64,000 bases of DNA from Polysphondylium violaceum (Eukaryota; Evosea; Eumycetozoa; Dictyosteliales; Dictyosteliaceae), in NCBI GenBank assembly GCA_000277445.1, contig AJWJ01000025.1:26364-90363 (forward strand). Direction: 5' to 3'. The notes under the pieces were generated by a model, which had not been told where the DNA came from, ran no database searches, and was given only the letters and a program-made list of their open reading frames with translations. The translations under genes and the position numbers were made by a program. Within the stretch, counting starts at the first letter, position 1. Each line of letters starts with the position of its first letter. Shown here piece after piece: positions 11,501 through 23,550 of the stretch.

Positions 11501-14444
11501 TACCAAAGTTGGTACCAACCAAACTAATGGTTTCATCAGTTTGTGAGTGACTAGTTACCTTTGGTGCAATGTAAGCTATAGTCTTGCTATTCGATGATCT
11601 TGTATCTGTCTTTACAGAGATAGATTTGCCAACACCTGTACCAGCAGGTACAGAGAATACCAACAAGGAACTACTTTGATATCCATTATTACTATATGTG
11701 ACACCATTAAAGATTACAGAGAGGGTAGTAGGTGTACCCATGGCTGTAGTCTCAAAGAATTTACCTTTAATACTGACTGCACCGCCAGAGGTAGCAACAG
11801 ATGTTGGATCTACAGAGACTACAAAGGGGGTCAACAAAAAGTTGTATGAAGGATTAACATATGCACCAGTAGTTGTAATAGCCCCACTTGAAATAGTTGC
11901 TGGAAGAGCAGTGCAAGTGACTTTGATCATAGTACTCTTGCAGTATGATGTGATCTCAGAAGCACCGATAAAGAGCTTTAATTGATAAAGATCTGTACCA
12001 AAGTTGGTACCAGTAATTTCAATACCATCAGAAATTTGAACTGCACTAGATATGGTTGGTGAGTTGTAAATCAAAAGAATATTATTATTGGATACTAATG
12101 TATCAACGGTAACGGTAACAGCATGAGAGGCTTGACCTTGGGGTACAGAGCAAGTGAATTGTGTATGAGCAGTAGTTAAAACTACACCAGTACATGCAAA
12201 GGAACCAACGCTAACTGTTATTTTTGTTGCATCCGCACCAAAATTATCACCATCAATGGTTACTGTGCCACCAGCTGGACTAACAGAAGATACAGTGGTA
12301 ACAGAAGGCTTAATATAGGAAAAGGTAAATGGGGCCGATGTTTTTCCTCCAACCTTTACTGTAGTTGAACGAACACCAGTGCCGACCGGCATTGTGCATT
12401 TCAAGACTTTGTGAGCAGTGACAAGAGTGGGTGCCAAGCAAGGGGTAGATCCAAAGGTGAGCGTATTTTTAGTGATATCATTAAAGAAACTGGTGCCTGT
12501 GATAGTTACATCACCACCACGAGTAGAGATACTGGGAATTGATGAAATAACAGGTGGATTATAATCGATAAACTGTGTGTTTGGGGCAGTAGGCTTGCCG
12601 TCCACTGTGACCGAGATTTGATAAGGACCATCGTAACCAATTGGAATATTTACATCCAACTCACTATTAATAAAATCCCTAACAAAAGAAACACTGGCAG
12701 ATCTAAACAATACACTGAGCACTGAAAACACAGTGCCATAATTGTCTATTTGAATGCCTATAGATCCACCACTAGTATCAATACCGTGGGTTTTGTTTGT
12801 TGTAAAGGCAGGGTCCTCACCTCCATATTCGGCAAAGGTTCCAGATGCAGCAGTTGGCAATACACCTTGCAACACACCTGTATATAAATTTACAACAAAA
12901 CGTGTGTCTGCAGTCCAGGTAGTCTGGTCGCCAGCAATTGAGGTATATTGCAAAGCAGCTTGAGTTCCTGCCTTGGGTCCAGCAAGATAAAAGAATTTCT
13001 TTGATGTTGGGTTATATGTTACACCCAACCATACATTCCACAAATTACCTGCAAAAGGAATTGGTAAAGTATTATTAAGAAAAGTCCATAAATCGGGACT
13101 ATCAAGAACTGCAAGATGGGCATTGATTCCATCGACACGTAGATTCTTTACATATCCATCGGTACTGGTAGCCCAATTGGCATTAGTTAAAAATCCACTG
13201 TAATATAATTTATTTTTTGGTGAAACTAAACAAACAAATATATGTTAATGGTTTGATTGATAAAGATACTTGGTACTGTACTTACATATAGCAGCTTTAT
13301 AAGTAATATGTTTTAAAGAATTTACTGTAACAGATATTGGAAGTAATTTTTCTGTAAGGTCAGCAGGAAGTTTACAACTAATAGATACATGTGGTGATAA
13401 AATAGTAACAGATCCACAAACAACAGTTTGAGAAGTACCTACTAAAACACTAATAGCACTTGCTACAGTACCAAAATTATTTCCTGCCAATGTTATACTC
13501 TCATCCTTCTTAAAAAATGGGTTTACAGATTGAATAAAAGGTACTATTATTATAATGTTAATATAAATAGGAAATTCATTGAATTAAATCTTTGGAACAA
13601 CTTACATTCATATTGCCATAATAGAGTATGATTTTTTTTTGCAGAGTCGATGATTAAAACAGAGTATCTTCCTGTTCCGACTGGCATGAGACAAGATACC
13701 GATGTTGAATTTATAACTTGAATTGAGCCACATTGAAAAGTATTGGTTGGAGTTACTCTGTTGGTGAGAGTGATTGTGAGGGAAGATACAATATAACCAG
13801 TCAATTTAGTAATAATGACTCTACCACCGGTGGTGGTGATGGTTGGCATAACAGGATCATCCAATCCACCATACTCACAAATATAAGCTGAAATATTAGA
13901 TGTAGTGGCAATATTATTCCAATATGGCGCAGCTGCATTTCCTGATGTATGAACCCAATGTTCATTTGGAATTAAATTTGGCTCAATGCCTCCAAAAAAC
14001 GAGAAACTGTAGCTTTTATCAAAGAAAAGATTGTACATGGGTTGACCTTTTTCTGGTCCACTAGAGTATGTCCAAAAACCTGTTTTTACGGCATCTGAAC
14101 CCGAGATCCAAGCTGTAGCTATAGTAGTTCTTTTTTTAAAAATAAATAAATACATATACCATGAAGTGTATTTCTCTATATACTTACACTCCATTAGCTT
14201 GCGTGAATGCCCATTCTTCTTCAAATGAAAATGTAGCTAAATAACCTTTCAAGCCATTATATGTCTTTTGCTCACAAAATAAAGTGGCATTAATACCACT
14301 GACCCTCTCTTCTATTCTTTCATACCAATGTTGATTTAAAGGAAATTGTTTAAGAGTGTATACGGCATTAACATTGCAGAATAAAAATACCGAGGAAAAT
14401 AATAGTACAAAAAGTGTAAAATAGTAATTATTTGTCGCTGCCAT
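8592..14444 (-). CDS. Large membrane surface protein with C-type-lectin-like, IPT/TIG and EGF modules
   Basis: Four exons on the minus strand, 14444-14188, 14129-13606, 13543-13286 and 13225-8592, all GT-AG and all in phase, give 1890 residues. A signal peptide (residues ~1-27) leads into a C-type-lectin-like domain (about 28-170; WISGSD ... GFWTYSSGPE ... AYICEYGG). Two TIG repeats follow, then a second, more worn lectin-like copy (WLGVTYNPTSKKFFY ... AEYGGED), then about ten more TIG repeats marked by ITGTNFG-like strands. An EGF module (CPGIPECSANGDC) lies near 1565-1600, then a non-repeat ectodomain. A single membrane span lies at about 1852-1874, with a short basic tail. Many N-x-S/T sites support an extracellular face. 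TIG-plus-EGF surface proteins in dictyostelids include adhesion and recognition proteins (Tgr group); here this role is inferred. Confidence 0.88.
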
Positions 14445-15333
14445 GATTGGTAAGCGTCGTACACACAGATTTAAGTGAGTATCTGTGCCTGTTTGTGTTT
14501 GTAATAATTATTATGTGTAATGATATGAGGGGTTGATTTAGTTTCAAAATTCTATAATTGGGATCTGTTGGGAACACTCAAGACCTTCCTGCACAAAAAT
14601 AATCAACCACAAGTGATATTCCTAAAGATCTTTGAAAAAAAAAAAAGAAAAAGAATACAAAAAAAAAAATCTTAATCTTTCGAATTGAGTGCCCTCAATC
14701 GGTTCCCACCTTCACTTTATGCTCTCTAAAATCACTTGGAAAAAAATTATTTTTTATCAAAAAAAATAAAATAAAATAATTTGAAAATATCTATCTTTTT
14801 TTAGGATCCTTAAAAACTATGGGCTTAAAACGTGTTTTTACTGGTAAAAAAATCGTAAAATTTTTTCTCAAAACCGATTTCAAAAACAACAAGTAGAATC
14901 TTAGTGTGACAACATACAAAACTCGATTTATATCATTCCTCCACAATGAATCTAGATGGGCACCCATTTTATATTCTGATATATTATTACATTTTTATTG
15001 GTGATGTTTGACATGATAAGATATCAATGCGCAAGTGTTTTGACACTTTTGTTGCTCCTTCTTTGATGAAGAGGTTCTGCATTCTAATACAAAAAACTCA
15101 TGCAAAAGTCACATATTTTTTCAATGAACAAATATTAAAAAAGAGCATGAATTGAAGAAGCAGAACCTCTTTTTATTATTTCTATTATATGTGTATAAAA
15201 ACACCTTGTGAATTCCCCGCTCAAATTTTTTAAAAAAATTGCGCCTTTTTTTAAAACTGTCTTGAAAAATTTATATTTGGTAAATAATTTAATTTTATGT
15301 GTTTGAATTAATAAAGTGCACTGAACACTGAAG
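14445..15333. other. Divergent spacer with hairpin elements
   Basis: 889 bp between two divergently transcribed genes; A/T-rich with A and T homopolymers. No coding frame is supported. It carries a short perfect hairpin (15033-15048) and a 12-bp inverted repeat with arms 80 bp apart (15069-15171). Confidence 0.6.
15033..15171. repeat. Hairpin and 12-bp inverted repeat
   Basis: AAGTGT-TTTG-ACACTT (15033-15048) is a perfect 6-bp stem with a 4-base loop. Just after it, AAGAGGTTCTGC (15069-15080) is matched exactly in reverse complement by GCAGAACCTCTT (15160-15171). The right arm is followed at once by a T run. No mobile-element gene is nearby. Confidence 0.7.
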
Positions 15334-15402
15334 ATGGATGACTTTAAACCGTTTTCAACCCGAAAGAGAGTACAAACTCGTTTGATTGCTCCAGTTGACA
15401 AC

Positions 15403-15470
<68 letters not shown>

Positions 15471-16747
15471 GAGTGATAGCAACAACAACAATATTGATAA
15501 TAATATGCAAAATATAAATAATATTATTAATGTCGATCAAGATAATATATTGGCCTTGGAGCAAAGTATATTGCCCTCTTCAGAAACAATATTTGTCAAT
15601 AATGAGTTTATTCCAAACTCGAGTTTATTTGGTCAAAATCATGAAATTGATTTAACACATGTTGATCAAATTTTGATTCAACTTCAATCTGAAATACAGA
15701 ATCAACAAGTACAAGAGCAACAACAACAACAACAGGCAAATAATAGTGTTGGAACACCAAAGATTGTAAAGATGTTGGAGATTATGGAGCCTGAGATACA
15801 GAGATCTGCTTCCAATACTGATGAAGTTGTCAATCTTTTATCAAAGCTAGATGTTAGTATTGTGGATACCAACAGTCAAGGAGAGGATGTGGATGGCGAC
15901 GATGATAAGGAATCAAACTTTATTGATGATGGCGAGATTGTAAATACAAAGAATATAATTATACTCGATGAAGAAGATGAGGATGATGAAGATGACGATG
16001 GACAAGGTAACGGAAATCCAGAGGCAGAGGTGGCGGTGGCCAAAGGTGATGCCGATGGAGACAATGACAAGGATAATGAAGATCCCGACCCTATTGAATT
16101 TGATCAAGAGGATCTTGTGGTGGGCGAGAAACACTTGGTCATTCATGAAAAAGTCAAAGAGAGAAACAATCGTCAACGTCTACTTCGAGAAATTAAACTT
16201 AATGAAATGTTTGATCAAATCACAAATGGCGAGCCTGCACCATACATCACTCCAACAAAGTTTACAAAGAGAAGAAAGAAGAAGGACGAAGAGGACCAAG
16301 AGGATGAGCAAGATATTTTGGGATACAATAACAATAATAATAGTAACAGTAGTAGACCATACTCTAGTTGCTCTTTACCTGATATCAACAGTATTAATCA
16401 TTTACTCGTATCTCAACCGTCATATAATAATCAGCCTGCATCATATAGTCAAAGACATATTAGTGTTCCATTACCACCACCAATACAACAACAACAACCA
16501 TCTGCTCCACCTATTACACCTACAAAGTTCTTTTTAAACCCATCAATCTTTAATAGTACACCTCCACGTTCAGATACCAACAACTCATTCAAAAGAAAAG
16601 ATCATCCAGAGCCATCACCTATCATGTCTAGAACATCGTCTACATACACCTCTACTGAATCTAAAACCATTCCTTTTATTTTAGACTCTCCTGTAAAATC
16701 AAATCCTATTAAACCACTCACTGCCAACTCTACTGCTTTTGTTCCTC

Positions 16748-16809
<62 letters not shown>

Positions 16810-18112
16810 CCAAACCCAGTATTCAAAGTACCTTTACCACCATCACAACAACAACAACAACATCCCTCTATTGTTCGTTGGAAAAAACTATTTTCATTTA
16901 AAACCAGTCTTCACAGAAAGATTAGAGAAGCCATTACTGGCGCATCCATTCTATCATCCAAACTACTCATCAACAATGCTGCACATTTAAATGTAGATTA
17001 CGTAATATTGGCTTCCCTCAGACTCTTCCTCTTGGTCCCTAGCATCTTAAACTCTACACCCAAAAGTACGTATACATCAATCATGTAATCATCCTAGCAA
17101 TCATATAACTAACATCCACAAAGATGAAGAGGGTAGATTATTTACAGACGAATTAAACAACAATACCTTGATGAGTAAATTAAAAGACGGATTTAAAGTT
17201 AAAGATATTATTACTAGCTATAAAGAGATTACAACCGATCAATGGTTATCGTCCAAACTACATACACCCAAGGGTCTTTTAGAGGTGGACAAGTTTAATC
17301 AAATTTTAGAACTTGTAATCAGTACCATCTCACATGATGATTTGCTTTTATCAATTATATCGATCCCAACAACCACTCAATACATGACCATCAATGGATT
17401 TACCGTGCAAGCCAGTAATCCTACTCAAGGTTTAGAAATTCAAAAACTCTTGGAATCAATGAAAAGAGTGGTGACCACAACCAGACTCAATAATCTTTAT
17501 AATAGATATCAAAGTAAAGAAATTCAAGCAATTATCAACTCCAAAAATGATAATAATATTGTTGCTCCCCCTACCACTACCGTAAATACAACGACAACAT
17601 CTACAACACCCAATATCTCTAATCATAATAACAATAGTCCTAGTAATGTCGAGGAGCCTAAAAACAATGGCCAGAGTATTAAACCACCCAATTTTTACCC
17701 AAAATCACCAGAAAAAGTCACATCTTCAATATCAAATAATAATAGTAACCAAGTCAATGGCTTTAAACCACCTCTACCTGCAAATACCACCCCTACCGCC
17801 ACGACTACTGCTACTGCAACAATACCTCAACAAGCACCTACTATTACAAACAATATAGATCAAATTAAATCACAAATAGAATTGATTTCAGACCCCAAAG
17901 AAAAGCTTGACAAACTATATCAAGTCATAGAAGATCAAAACAAATTCATCAATCAATTGCAAGCCGACAACCAAGTGCTTGTGGCCAACAATGGTACCTT
18001 GTTTAACAATCTCCAAGCATATATGAATTGGCAACACTCTATTAAATACAAGTACGATGAATTTAATTCCTTTATGACTCACGCAATGTCTACTTTTCAA
18101 CTTCGTAAATAA
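15334..18112 (+). CDS. Asn/Gln-rich, acidic protein with CDK-type sites, unknown function
   Basis: Two exons, 15334-17065 and 17124-18112, joined in phase across a 58-nt intron (GTACGT...AAAG), give 906 residues. A poly-Asn run (about residues 24-45), encoded almost wholly by AAT, is followed by a short Q run, a strongly acidic region (about 185-260) and a basic cluster FTKRRKKKDEE (about 309-319) that could be a nuclear signal. A ~23-residue poly-Gln run is encoded by CAA. Several S/T-P-x-K/R motifs occur (TPTK twice, SPVK, TPPR, SPEK). The part around the splice (RWKKLFSFKTSLHRK to KLKDGFKVKDI) is ordered and free of repeats, and the C terminus is predicted coiled coil by its heptad pattern. 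I do not recognise a family; nuclear, cell-cycle-regulated function is a guess from the motifs. Confidence 0.82.
15400..15468. repeat. AAT trinucleotide run (poly-Asn coding)
   Basis: About 22 consecutive AAC/AAT codons, nearly all AAT, within the gene at 15334. The low codon mixing suggests recent slippage growth. The opposite strand gives a spurious poly-Ile/poly-Leu frame. Confidence 0.9.
16747..16809. repeat. CAA trinucleotide run (poly-Gln coding)
   Basis: About 21-23 uninterrupted CAA codons in the same gene. Confidence 0.9.
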
Positions 18113-18236
18113 GCACGCATGTTCACAGGCACAATATCGATGTTTCACATTCAAAATTTTTACGCCAAAAAAATATCTGCCCCAAAAGCCCAAAAGTCTT
18201 TCTCATGCGTTTAATATACACAAATACAACATAAAC

Positions 18237-19384
18237 ATGGTAACAACAACAACAACAACAGATACTAATTCTAGTATAGTAGAATCTTTATTAGAATTGG
18301 CTGATGCAGAGTGTTTGGAAGATATTGTTAATTTAGATTTAAACAACCAACCAAATTGTTCTCAATATGTAAAAATGCAATAAAATATATTTAGTTATCA
18401 CACATATAATCATAGTTGTATTAATATCAACCAACAACCAATTACTACTAGTTTTATCTATTCTCCCAATTGGTCAATTTAAAAAGTTTATTACTAAGTG
18501 ATAATTTTTTACAAGAGATGCCACCGTTGAGTCTATTGACTCAATTGGAAGAGCTGTCATGGAGAAATGTACAAGTGATGAATCGGGACAAATCTAATCT
18601 TTTAAATCAATTGCAAAAATTAAAAATCAAACATCTAATCCTCTTGGATTCTAAAGAGAATGACTTTAAAGATGCATTTATTTTTTCAATTAAAACGTTA
18701 GAGACATTGAATTTTAAGAGTAAGTGGAAAAGCACTATGTTTAACAATTACATATATTTATAATTTTTAAATCTAGGAGTTACAGATCAAAATAGAAAGG
18801 ATATTAAAGATAGATTGCTACAACAAAAGGGTATATCTCCACCCACAACACCAATAAAGAGTAATAATATCTCACCAACAGCAACACCCATCAATACACC
18901 ATCGCCTACAATTAAAAATAGAGGATTGGCTTTAAAACCATCCACTCCCACCACACCATCCTCAATACCTAGAAATCAGGCAACTCTACCAACATCAACA
19001 ACAAAGAAAACCCCAATATCACCAACTCTAGTCAAATATACTACACCAATCAAATCTACTATTGCTACACCATCTAGACCAACAACAATGAAATCACCTC
19101 CACTTAGATCAACCACCACATCACCTACAACTACACCTAGACCAACAACTACCGCCATAATTACTAAACCATTGGCATCACCAACACCACTCTCATCAAA
19201 AGCTCCAATTAAAAAACAAGTAAACTTTGATATGAACAAAAATGAACAACAATCACCCACCATCCAACCTCAAGAACAACAACAACAAGATAAAATAATT
19301 GGAGCGATTAAATTATTAATAGATACATTAGATGTAAATCAATTAAAAGAGATTAATGGTTTTATAAATAAAAAAATGGGTTAA
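18237..19384 (+). CDS. Small leucine-rich-repeat protein with Thr/Pro-rich tail
   Basis: Three exons, 18237-18368, 18452-18719 and 18777-19384, all in phase, give 335 residues. The first exon starts MVTTTTTT and carries ELADAECLEDIVNLDL. The second continues the leucine-rich repeats (LVNLKSLLLSDNFLQEMPPLS, then LEELSW, LQKLKIKHLILL, IKTLETLNF). Residues from about 150 on form a disordered Thr/Pro/Ser tail rich in basic proline-directed sites (TPIK, SPTIK, TPSR, SPPLR), ending in a short helix LLIDTLDVNQLKEINGF. The exon ends decide the frame, because the visible frame at 18470 has no ATG of its own. It starts 124 bp after the preceding gene. Specific partners cannot be read from the sequence. 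Confidence 0.78.
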
Positions 19385-19414
19385 CGCCTTTATATATAAG
19401 GATGAATGATGAAT

Positions 19415-19431
19415 GATTATAATATATAATC
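19415..19431. repeat. Palindromic hairpin at convergent junction
   Basis: GATTATA-ATA-TATAATC is a perfect 7-bp stem with a 3-base loop in the 51-bp gap between the stops of the LRR gene (+) and the phosphatase gene (-). Confidence 0.6.
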
Positions 19432-19435
19432 AAGC

Positions 19436-21221
19436 CTAGTCTTGAGTTGGAGATAGAGTAAGGTCTTTTGAAAAAGACAACTTTCTCCAAAATCTTGGAC
19501 TGTTTAAAAGCTTGGGAGGTGGCTTCTTTGATTTTTGAGCTTGTATATAATCATCGTGTTTCTTTTGAAGATTTGGAGAATTTACTTTTTCATTGACAAA
19601 GTTGTCATACTCTTGTTTGGTGACGATAAGATTATCACGGAGTTCTTGTTGTTCTTCAAGTGAAAAACCAATGCATTCCAAATAACGATCCATGCTGCCG
19701 TAGGCTTCATCAATCCAAGTCAAAAGACCGGCCATAGTTTCACGATGTGATCTTACAAACTCTTCTTTACTGAGTCCAACTCTAGTAAAGTATCTTCTAA
19801 TTTGCTCCATAAATGGGGCGATGTTTAATTCAGATTTGGCGTAATCCTCAATGATAATGTCTCTTGGTACACCAAGACATGAAAGTAAAATAGCTGTAGT
19901 CATACCAGTTCTATCTTTACCAAGTGAACAAAAGTACATGATAGGATAGTTTTCTTTGTTTTTAAAGATTCTCATAATTGTAAGAATCTCTTCTTGAGTA
20001 TACATAAGTGTAAGTTTATACATTTCTATAATACCAAGATTATTTAAATGGTCCATCAACATATATGCACCAATATTATCGTTAAAAAGTAAATATCTAG
20101 CTGCTGTACATTTTCTATAATAAATGTTAAATGTAATGCTATTAATATATAATTGATGGATAATCAATTAATTAAAAAATACTGCTACTACTTACAATTT
20201 TGTATTTTCTGGGGCAGAGTGATAAACACCTTCAAGGAAAAATTTACTATTAATCAATGGTATACAATATCTTTTTCTTAGAGCTCCACTGGAATGAGAT
20301 CTAAGCTTTGTCAATTCATCTGGTGTTAAATTTCGATTATAAATTCTCCAAAGTATACCATTTCTTTGTTCTTCCATTTCCTTTTGTTTACCTTCGGGTG
20401 ATTGAATAAATATAGCTGGTGGCTGTATATAGTAACCATTGTTATTACTATTGCTAGTGTTTAATGTATTACTATGATTATTATTGTTACTATTACTTGT
20501 ATTTAATGTATTGTTATTGTTACTTGTATTTAATTTATTGCTGTTATTGCTTGTATTTAATGTATTGCCGTTGTGTTTGTCGCTATTTGGACTACGACTA
20601 CCGCTTTTTGGACTAGTTGATGCTTCCTCTTTCTTTATACTATATTGAATAAAGTTATCTTCAAACTTTCTAACGGGTGAAATAGTTTTATTCTCCCATG
20701 ATGTTCTTAAATCGACAAGAGTCTTTACATTTAAAACTTCCAAAAGCCAAAACTCATCACTAAATGTTGCATTTGTTGGTGAAGCTGATCTACAAATTAC
20801 ACCCGGTCTTACTACTAATTGACCACTATTAAGAATAAACAATGGTTAATATATGATTTCTGATTGTCAATCACAATCTATTTGTGTTTACAACAACAAC
20901 TTACTCTGAACCTCCAATTGGAAAACCACCTAAAGATCTAAAATTTGAAACAGACTCTAATTTAATACCTTGAATTTCATGAATTAAAGTAATGGTTACA
21001 GTTAAAGGATAGTATAGAAATAGAGTCAGTAAAAGACATATAGATGAAGTTTTAAAATCAAATGATAAACAATAGTATAAAATAGCAAATAATGTGATAT
21101 TATATGCTCTTGAAAAAAACAAAAACTTATGATGATAAATACAGTTTCCGTCGTTTAACTTTAATATGGATGGACCTTGAATTTGTTCTTGGTCAATTTC
21201 TTCAAAAGTAGGTGTGGACAT
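19436..21221 (-). CDS. Membrane-anchored Y_phosphatase3-type protein phosphatase
   Basis: Three exons on the minus strand, 21221-20905, 20825-20196 and 20114-19436, give 541 residues. The N-terminal exon holds two hydrophobic stretches (about 38-52 and 57-75), likely a membrane hairpin. It then enters the phosphatase fold at NFRSLGGFPIGG, with VVRPGVICRSASP following, as in the Y_phosphatase3 (PF13350) family. An Asn/Thr/Ser repeat (LNTSN units) is inserted at about 170-200. The P-loop is CSLGKDRTG with Cys378, complete for catalysis. The residue before the Cys is Phe, where the family normally has His. The C-terminal part has long helices. Likely substrate is phosphotyrosine or phosphoinositide; the sequence does not settle which. 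Confidence 0.83.
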
Positions 21222-22500
21222 ATTTAGTTGAGTTTAAAAGTGTAGTGTTGAATGTTTTAATATTATTTAAATGATAGACCCTCCCAATTGCTATGCTTAT
21301 AAGTGAGGGTGTGTGTTGTATAATACAAATATAAAAAGAGTAATTATTATTATCGTTCCCTCTTTTGGAATGTGTATATTATTATTATTATTATTATATT
21401 ATATTATTATTACTATTCCTATTACAACAATAAGAAAGATCGATTCCAATAATAATCAGTATATATTATTCTAACAAAGAGAGAATAGTGAGTGAAAGTG
21501 GAAAAATGAAAAAGTGTGAGCGTGGTGGAGTGGGTGTATGTGGTAAATATCCCGCTCATGCACTACTCAAACAAAAATTAAAAAAAAAAATTCAAAAAAA
21601 ATAAAAATAAAAAAAAGAACACAAATCCAGAGTGTGGGGGGTGTGAACTAAAAAGTAATCTGAGCGACGGCTTGCTGGTTGAAAGAGTGAGGAATGTTTG
21701 TATGAGGCTATGGTGATTGTATGTCGTGTGTGCTGTTTTATTTGCTTCTTAGAATGTGGGTGTTTGAGAAAGAGAGACAAAGCAGCAAGGTTGTAAGAAT
21801 TTGTGTTGGTTGGCTCGACTTGTGTGACACACTGTTGTTGTAAAACTTTGGTCGAAAAAATAAAATTTAAATTTAAAAAAAAAATTGAAAATAAATAAAA
21901 ACAAAAAAATTTATCATTTTTCCTGTTTTGGAAGATGATAAACTTTCTTTTAATGTTTTTGAGATCCTTTATTTTTGTTGTTTTTATAACAAATTTGCAA
22001 TTATGATCGAGATTTTTTAAATAATCCTTTGTCTTTTGTACTAAAGGGAAAGGTATTTTATAGATATCTAGATGAGATTGTATTTTTTTTAATTATTTAT
22101 TTTTTAATTTGTTGTTTGAGGAGTGAATAGTAAATATCCAATAATTCTCCATGCTTTCTTTTAATTTCATTTTTCATATGATATTCACCATTCAAGTATA
22201 CTCTGTTTAGACAAATTCAGTTTATAAATATTTTAAAATATATATTTATAAATTTCATATAATTTTATTTCTCATGTGTTGATTCATATGAAAACTAATT
22301 TGGCTTCAATTAATCAAGTAATAGTTGAATGAATAACTTCATTATTTGATCGCTGTGATAAAAAAAAAAAAAAAAAAAAAGTAGATTAGGTATGAAAATT
22401 TCAGCATAGGAATTAACATAATTTTGTTCATATTTATGAATCAATATCGATGGAAATTCTTTCCTATACCTGTGCTATAATGAATTGATCAAATTACCGT

Positions 22501-22585
22501 GATTGTGCCTTTCGCTCGGCAATTAAACAATTTTTTTGAATTTTTTTTGAATTTTTTCAATTTTTTTTAATTTAATTGCACAATC
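22501..22585. repeat. Interrupted inverted repeat upstream of HPRT
   Basis: The right arm, 22571-22585, is TTTAATTGCACAATC. The left arm has the matching GATTGTGC (22501-22508) and AATTAAA (22521-22527), but split by 12 bases, CTTTCGCTCGGC. The loop is a series of T runs. It lies directly before the TATA box. Confidence 0.7.
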
Positions 22586-22595
22586 CGGGGTGGAG

Positions 22596-22603
22596 TATAA
22601 ATA
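22596..22603 (+). promoter_or_regulatory. TATA box of the HPRT gene
   Basis: TATAAATA preceded by GGGGTGGAG and followed by a long A run, about 155 bases upstream of the HPRT ATG. Confidence 0.5.
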
Positions 22604-22756
22604 AAAAAAAAAAAAAAAAGTAACTTGGGGATTATCACCCCCAGTGTAAAGATAAATACATTATTTATTATCTCTTTTTTATTTTTTCATTTTTTTAACA
22701 CGCGCACTTCACTTTATTTTGTATCTATCTTTTTCATCATCAATATCAATATAAAT

Positions 22757-23396
22757 ATGTCTACCACAGAGATCCACCCAAATGTCAATAGAGTTATCTT
22801 TACCGAAACTCAAATTAAAGAAAAAGTAGCTGAATTAGCTCAACAAATTACTAGAGTAATTATCTTATTCTTATTATCTCACTATTATGTATACCAATAT
22901 ACTTATTCATTCATTCGTATTCTCTCAGGATTATAAAGATTCTAAAAACTTGGTATTGATTGGTATCTTGAAAGGATCATTTGTGTTTATGTCAGATTTA
23001 GTTCGTGGCATTCATCTCCCAAATACAAATGTTAGTTTGGAATTCATGTCCATTTCATCCTATGGCGCAGAGACAAGTTCCAGTGGTATTATTCGTATTA
23101 TTATGGATTTGAGAACCAGTATCGAAGGCAAGGATGTCTTGATCATTGAAGATATCATTGACTCTGGTTTAACTCTTAAACATCTTATCGAATTGTTACA
23201 AAGTCGTAAACCCAAATCATTGGAATCCGCCATCCTCTTGCGTAAAAAGGAAGGTCTCAAAACAGAGGTGCCCGTTAAATACATCGGTTTTGATATCCCA
23301 ATGGTATTTATCATTGGTTATGGTTTAGATTTTGCTGAAAATTATAGAGAACTCCCCTATCTTGGTGAATTAAAAGAAGAATGTTATAAAAAATAA
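22757..23396 (+). CDS. hprT: Hypoxanthine(-guanine) phosphoribosyltransferase
   Basis: Two exons, 22757-22855 and 22929-23396, separated by a 73-nt intron (GTAATT...TCAG), give 188 residues, the usual length for the compact type. The N-terminal part (VNRVIFTETQIKEKVAELAQQI) matches the family. The PRPP loop is LVLIGILKGSFVFMSDL, the flexible loop begins SISSYGAETSSSG, and the 5-phosphoribosyl site is VLIIEDIIDSGLTL. The purine-contact region FDIPMVFIIGYGLDFAENYREL is complete. The enzyme salvages hypoxanthine and/or guanine to IMP/GMP in the cytosol. The ATG at 22625 lies in the leader and is not used in this model. Confidence 0.95.
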
Positions 23397-23550
23397 ACAC
23401 GTTTATTCTCTTCTTTCTTTTCCTTTTTCATTTTCTACATATATCTATTTTTCCGACCACCAATTATTTTTTTTTTTTTTTAATTTTAATTTTCAAAAAA
23501 AGACGAGTGTATAATAAATAATCACTAAATTTATATCTCTACAGATAATA

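Larger units (their letters stand above)
21222..22756. other. Divergent spacer of 1.5 kb
   Basis: Between the phosphatase gene (-) and HPRT (+). No gene is supported. It contains ATT runs (about 21379-21410), a G/T-rich stretch at 21480-21830, long A and T homopolymers, and, close to HPRT, an interrupted inverted repeat (22501-22585) and a TATA box (22596-22603). Confidence 0.55.

Noticed and set aside
15135-15564. Poly-Leu and poly-Ile minus-strand frames
   Set aside because: Antisense image of the AAT run coding poly-Asn.
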